Below, one piece after another: positions 7,352 through 8,867 of a DNA stretch of 8,867 nt. The stretch is from Thermoanaerobaculia bacterium (GTDB taxonomy: Bacteria; Bacteroidota; Bacteroidia; Chitinophagales; Saprospiraceae). The notes beneath the pieces were generated by a model. The model ran no database searches. It had not been told where the DNA came from and was given only the letters and a program-made list of their open reading frames with translations. Made by a program: the position numbers and the translations under genes. The stretch spans positions 1 through 8,867 of the forward strand of contig JAKLJF010000173.1 in assembly GCA_023151335.1 (NCBI GenBank). The letters are read 5' to 3'. Position 1 is the stretch's first letter. Each line of letters begins with the position of its first letter.

Positions 7352-7578
7352 CGCCGTCTGTCAGACGGCGAGAGGATAAGATTTTATTTTTACGCCGTCT
7401 GTCAGACGGCGAGAGGATAAGATTTTATTTTTACGCCGTCTGACAGACGGCGAGAGGATAAGATTTTATTTTTTACGCCGTCTGTCAGACGGCATGAGGA
7501 TAAGATTTTATTTTTATGCCGTCTGTCAGACGGCGTGAGGGTAAGATTTTATTTTTTACGCCGTCTGACAGACGGCGT
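7351..7578. repeat. Array of six 17-bp palindromes filling the gap between convergent genes
   Basis: Six copies of GCCGTCTG-W-CAGACGGC lie at 7353-7369, 7394-7410, 7435-7451, 7477-7493, 7518-7534 and 7560-7576. The arms are identical in every copy; the centre base is T, T, A, T, T, A. Five spacers of 24 or 25 bp separate them, each a purine-rich GAGAGGATAAG-like half followed by a T-rich half. Spacers 1-3 agree apart from one T; spacers 4 and 5 differ in their first bases (ATGAGG, GTGAGG). The start-to-start period is 41 or 42 bp. Flanking C and G extend the arm to 9 bp in copies 1, 2, 3 and 6. In RNA each copy could fold into a GC-rich stem of about 7 bp with a 5-nt loop, but the T-run on the plus strand begins about 12 nt after the stem, so it is not a textbook intrinsic terminator. 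The array starts on the last base of the dehydrogenase TAA and ends on the cyclase TAA. It may act in ending transcription from both sides, bind a symmetric protein, or be a REP-like repeat. Confidence 0.95.
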
Positions 7579-8867
7579 TACGGCGGCGCGACAAAATACA
7601 TCTCCGCTTCGCCATTGTTCTTGATAGGTATCTTCCCCCTGTATTCACAGGAAAAATGGTCTTTCACCAGCGCATAGGTACTGCCGCTGATATTGATACG
7701 GTTTGGCGCCCCGGCATCCTCCATCCGGGCGGCGATATTCACAGTATCGCCCCATATATCATACGCGAATTTGGTGGTACCGACGATGCCTCCCACCACC
7801 GGGCCCGTGTGTATGCCAATACGCGCTTCATATACCGGCTTGCCGTGTTCAAGGCGTTCAAATTGCCATTTAGACAGGAATTTCTGCATCGCAATGGCGG
7901 CCTCCACCATGCGTATGGCGTGGTCAGATTGGGTATGCGGGATACCGCCGACGCACATATAGGCGTCGCCGATGGTCTTGACCCGTTCCAACCCAAGACG
8001 CATTATGATCCGGTCGAAATTTCCAAAACAATGGTTCAGATCGGCGATCAGTTGTTCCGGCGGCAGAATCCGGCAAATGCCGGAAAAATCTTTAAAATCG
8101 GCGAACAAAACGGTCACCTGTTCGAAGTAATGGGGTTTTACATAGCCCTGTTCCTTTAGCTCGTCGGCAACGGGCGCCGGCAGGATATTGAGCAACAGGT
8201 TTTCCGAACGTTGTTTTTCCTGCTCGATGAGATGTTTTTGTTCTTTCAGCAGTTTTTCATTGGTAAACTGCCGGATGCGCAAATTGTGTTGAAAAGTGGA
8301 AAAAACGAAAGTGGGCAGTTGCAACCCCAAACACTCCAAAATCTTTATGACCGACCCGGTAATTCCGTTGTGATCGATCAACAGGATGGCCACCACCATG
8401 GCAAAAAAGGAGAAGAGGTTCAGGTTGATCCGGTCTCTGTGTGATAAACTGAGGAATAAATTGCAAATAAGTACATAAATGGCATAAAGGATCATGGTGC
8501 CACGGTCCAAAATGCCAAGTACGGTCATGGGCAGTAGGGTGAATGCCAGCAGGTCCAACGTAATGCGGCTTAATCTGCGGCCATGCCGGTAGGCGCCTTC
8601 GTGGATTTTCAGGCGGTCTTTCCGGAACATGAGAAAAGGGATCAAAAACAGGATAAAACTGCAATGATTGAAAAACAACCACACATGTACCGGATTATTC
8701 CATAATTCGTTATTGACGTGACGCAGGTAATCGAGCAGCAGCAGCACCAGCAAAAAAAACAGCCCCAGCCAGGAAATCACGTACGATTTTTTGGCATTTT
8801 CCAGGTTGAGTTCCTGCAAAAACTCCGCCCGGTATTCCGGATCGATCTGTTTGAAAAGCGTTTGGTC
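7578..8867 (-). CDS. Membrane-anchored class III adenylate cyclase, partial at the N-terminus
   Basis: The minus-strand frame is open from the window edge to a TAA at 7578-7580 (429 residues visible). No in-frame ATG lies near the edge and a TTG at 8817-8819 is an unlikely start, so the true start is outside the window. Visible residues about 28-190 form six predicted membrane helices. A charged, probably coiled-coil linker follows (about 200-225), then the catalytic domain (about 250-429). Class III residues are present: metal-binding D257 in LFADFKDF and D301 in KTIGDAYM; the adenine-specifying pair K297 and D370 (YDIWGDTVN); and N377 and R381 in NIAARME for transition-state binding. The Lys/Asp pair predicts ATP as substrate and cAMP as product. 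The enzyme should work as a homodimer on the cytoplasmic side, with the helices anchoring it or sensing a signal. It converges on the dehydrogenase gene across the palindrome array. Confidence 0.93.
   Translation of the reverse strand, partial: DQTLFKQIDPEYRAEFLQELNLENAKKSYVISWLGLFFLLVLLLLDYLRHVNNELWNNPVHVWLFFNHCSFILFLIPFLMFRKDRLKIHEGAYRHGRRLSRITLDLLAFTLLPMTVLGILDRGTMILYAIYVLICNLFLSLSHRDRINLNLFSFFAMVVAILLIDHNGITGSVIKILECLGLQLPTFVFSTFQHNLRIRQFTNEKLLKEQKHLIEQEKQRSENLLLNILPAPVADELKEQGYVKPHYFEQVTVLFADFKDFSGICRILPPEQLIADLNHCFGNFDRIIMRLGLERVKTIGDAYMCVGGIPHTQSDHAIRMVEAAIAMQKFLSKWQFERLEHGKPVYEARIGIHTGPVVGGIVGTTKFAYDIWGDTVNIAARMEDAGAPNRINISGSTYALVKDHFSCEYRGKIPIKNNGEAEMYFVAPP

Noticed and set aside
7351..7578. 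CRISPR array
   Set aside because: The sequences between the repeats are nearly identical to one another, the repeat is a 17-bp palindrome and no cas genes are present.
7351..7578. Classic intrinsic terminator
   Set aside because: The stems are not followed directly by a U-run on either strand: on the plus strand the T-rich part starts about 12 nt later, and on the minus strand the stem is followed by A-rich sequence. A terminating role stays possible but is not shown.
7349..7580. Insertion sequence or miniature transposon
   Set aside because: No transposase frame, no terminal inverted repeats of an element and no target-site duplication are visible.

Overview
The window looks like a chromosomal segment of a Bacteroidota bacterium, probably of the Saprospirales/Chitinophagales kind, with moderately GC-rich coding sequence. 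Three things point there. Start codons lack Shine-Dalgarno sequences. Two leaders carry a TAnnTTTG box, the -7 element of Bacteroidota promoters. The gene content (WG-repeat protein, GT-C membrane glycosyltransferase, large YbbP-like permease, six-helix membrane-anchored class III cyclase) is typical of the phylum. The assignment is inference; no rRNA or tRNA gene is present.

Layout, left to right. Positions 1-1422 (minus) hold a GT39/ArnT-like membrane glycosyltransferase that runs off the left edge. It follows, 33 bp downstream, a WG-repeat protein (1456-2326, minus) whose N-terminus appears frameshifted or truncated. Next is a complete 844-residue YbbP-type ABC permease (2411-4945, minus), then a 159-bp gap with a short tandem duplication and a doubtful 37-codon frame, then an ADP-ribose macrodomain protein close to YmdB (5105-5647, minus). 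A 174-bp divergent spacer separates this from an ALDH7-family aldehyde dehydrogenase (5822-7351, plus). The right end is a membrane adenylate cyclase (7578-8867, minus) that runs off the right edge at its N-terminus.

The most unusual element lies between the convergent dehydrogenase and cyclase genes. The whole 226-bp gap is an array of six perfect 17-bp palindromes, GCCGTCTG-(T/A)-CAGACGGC, spaced every 41-42 bp by nearly identical AT-rich spacers. The outer palindromes abut the two stop codons. The palindrome arm equals the core of the Neisseria DNA uptake sequence, most likely by chance. The array could be a bidirectional terminator or mRNA-end structure, a phased protein-binding array, or a local expansion of a dispersed palindromic repeat.

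The genes do not form one obvious pathway. The glycosyltransferase and WG genes are probably co-transcribed. The permease has no ATPase partner in view. The macrodomain and dehydrogenase genes share a divergent promoter region; both handle NAD-related chemistry, but a functional link is only speculative.
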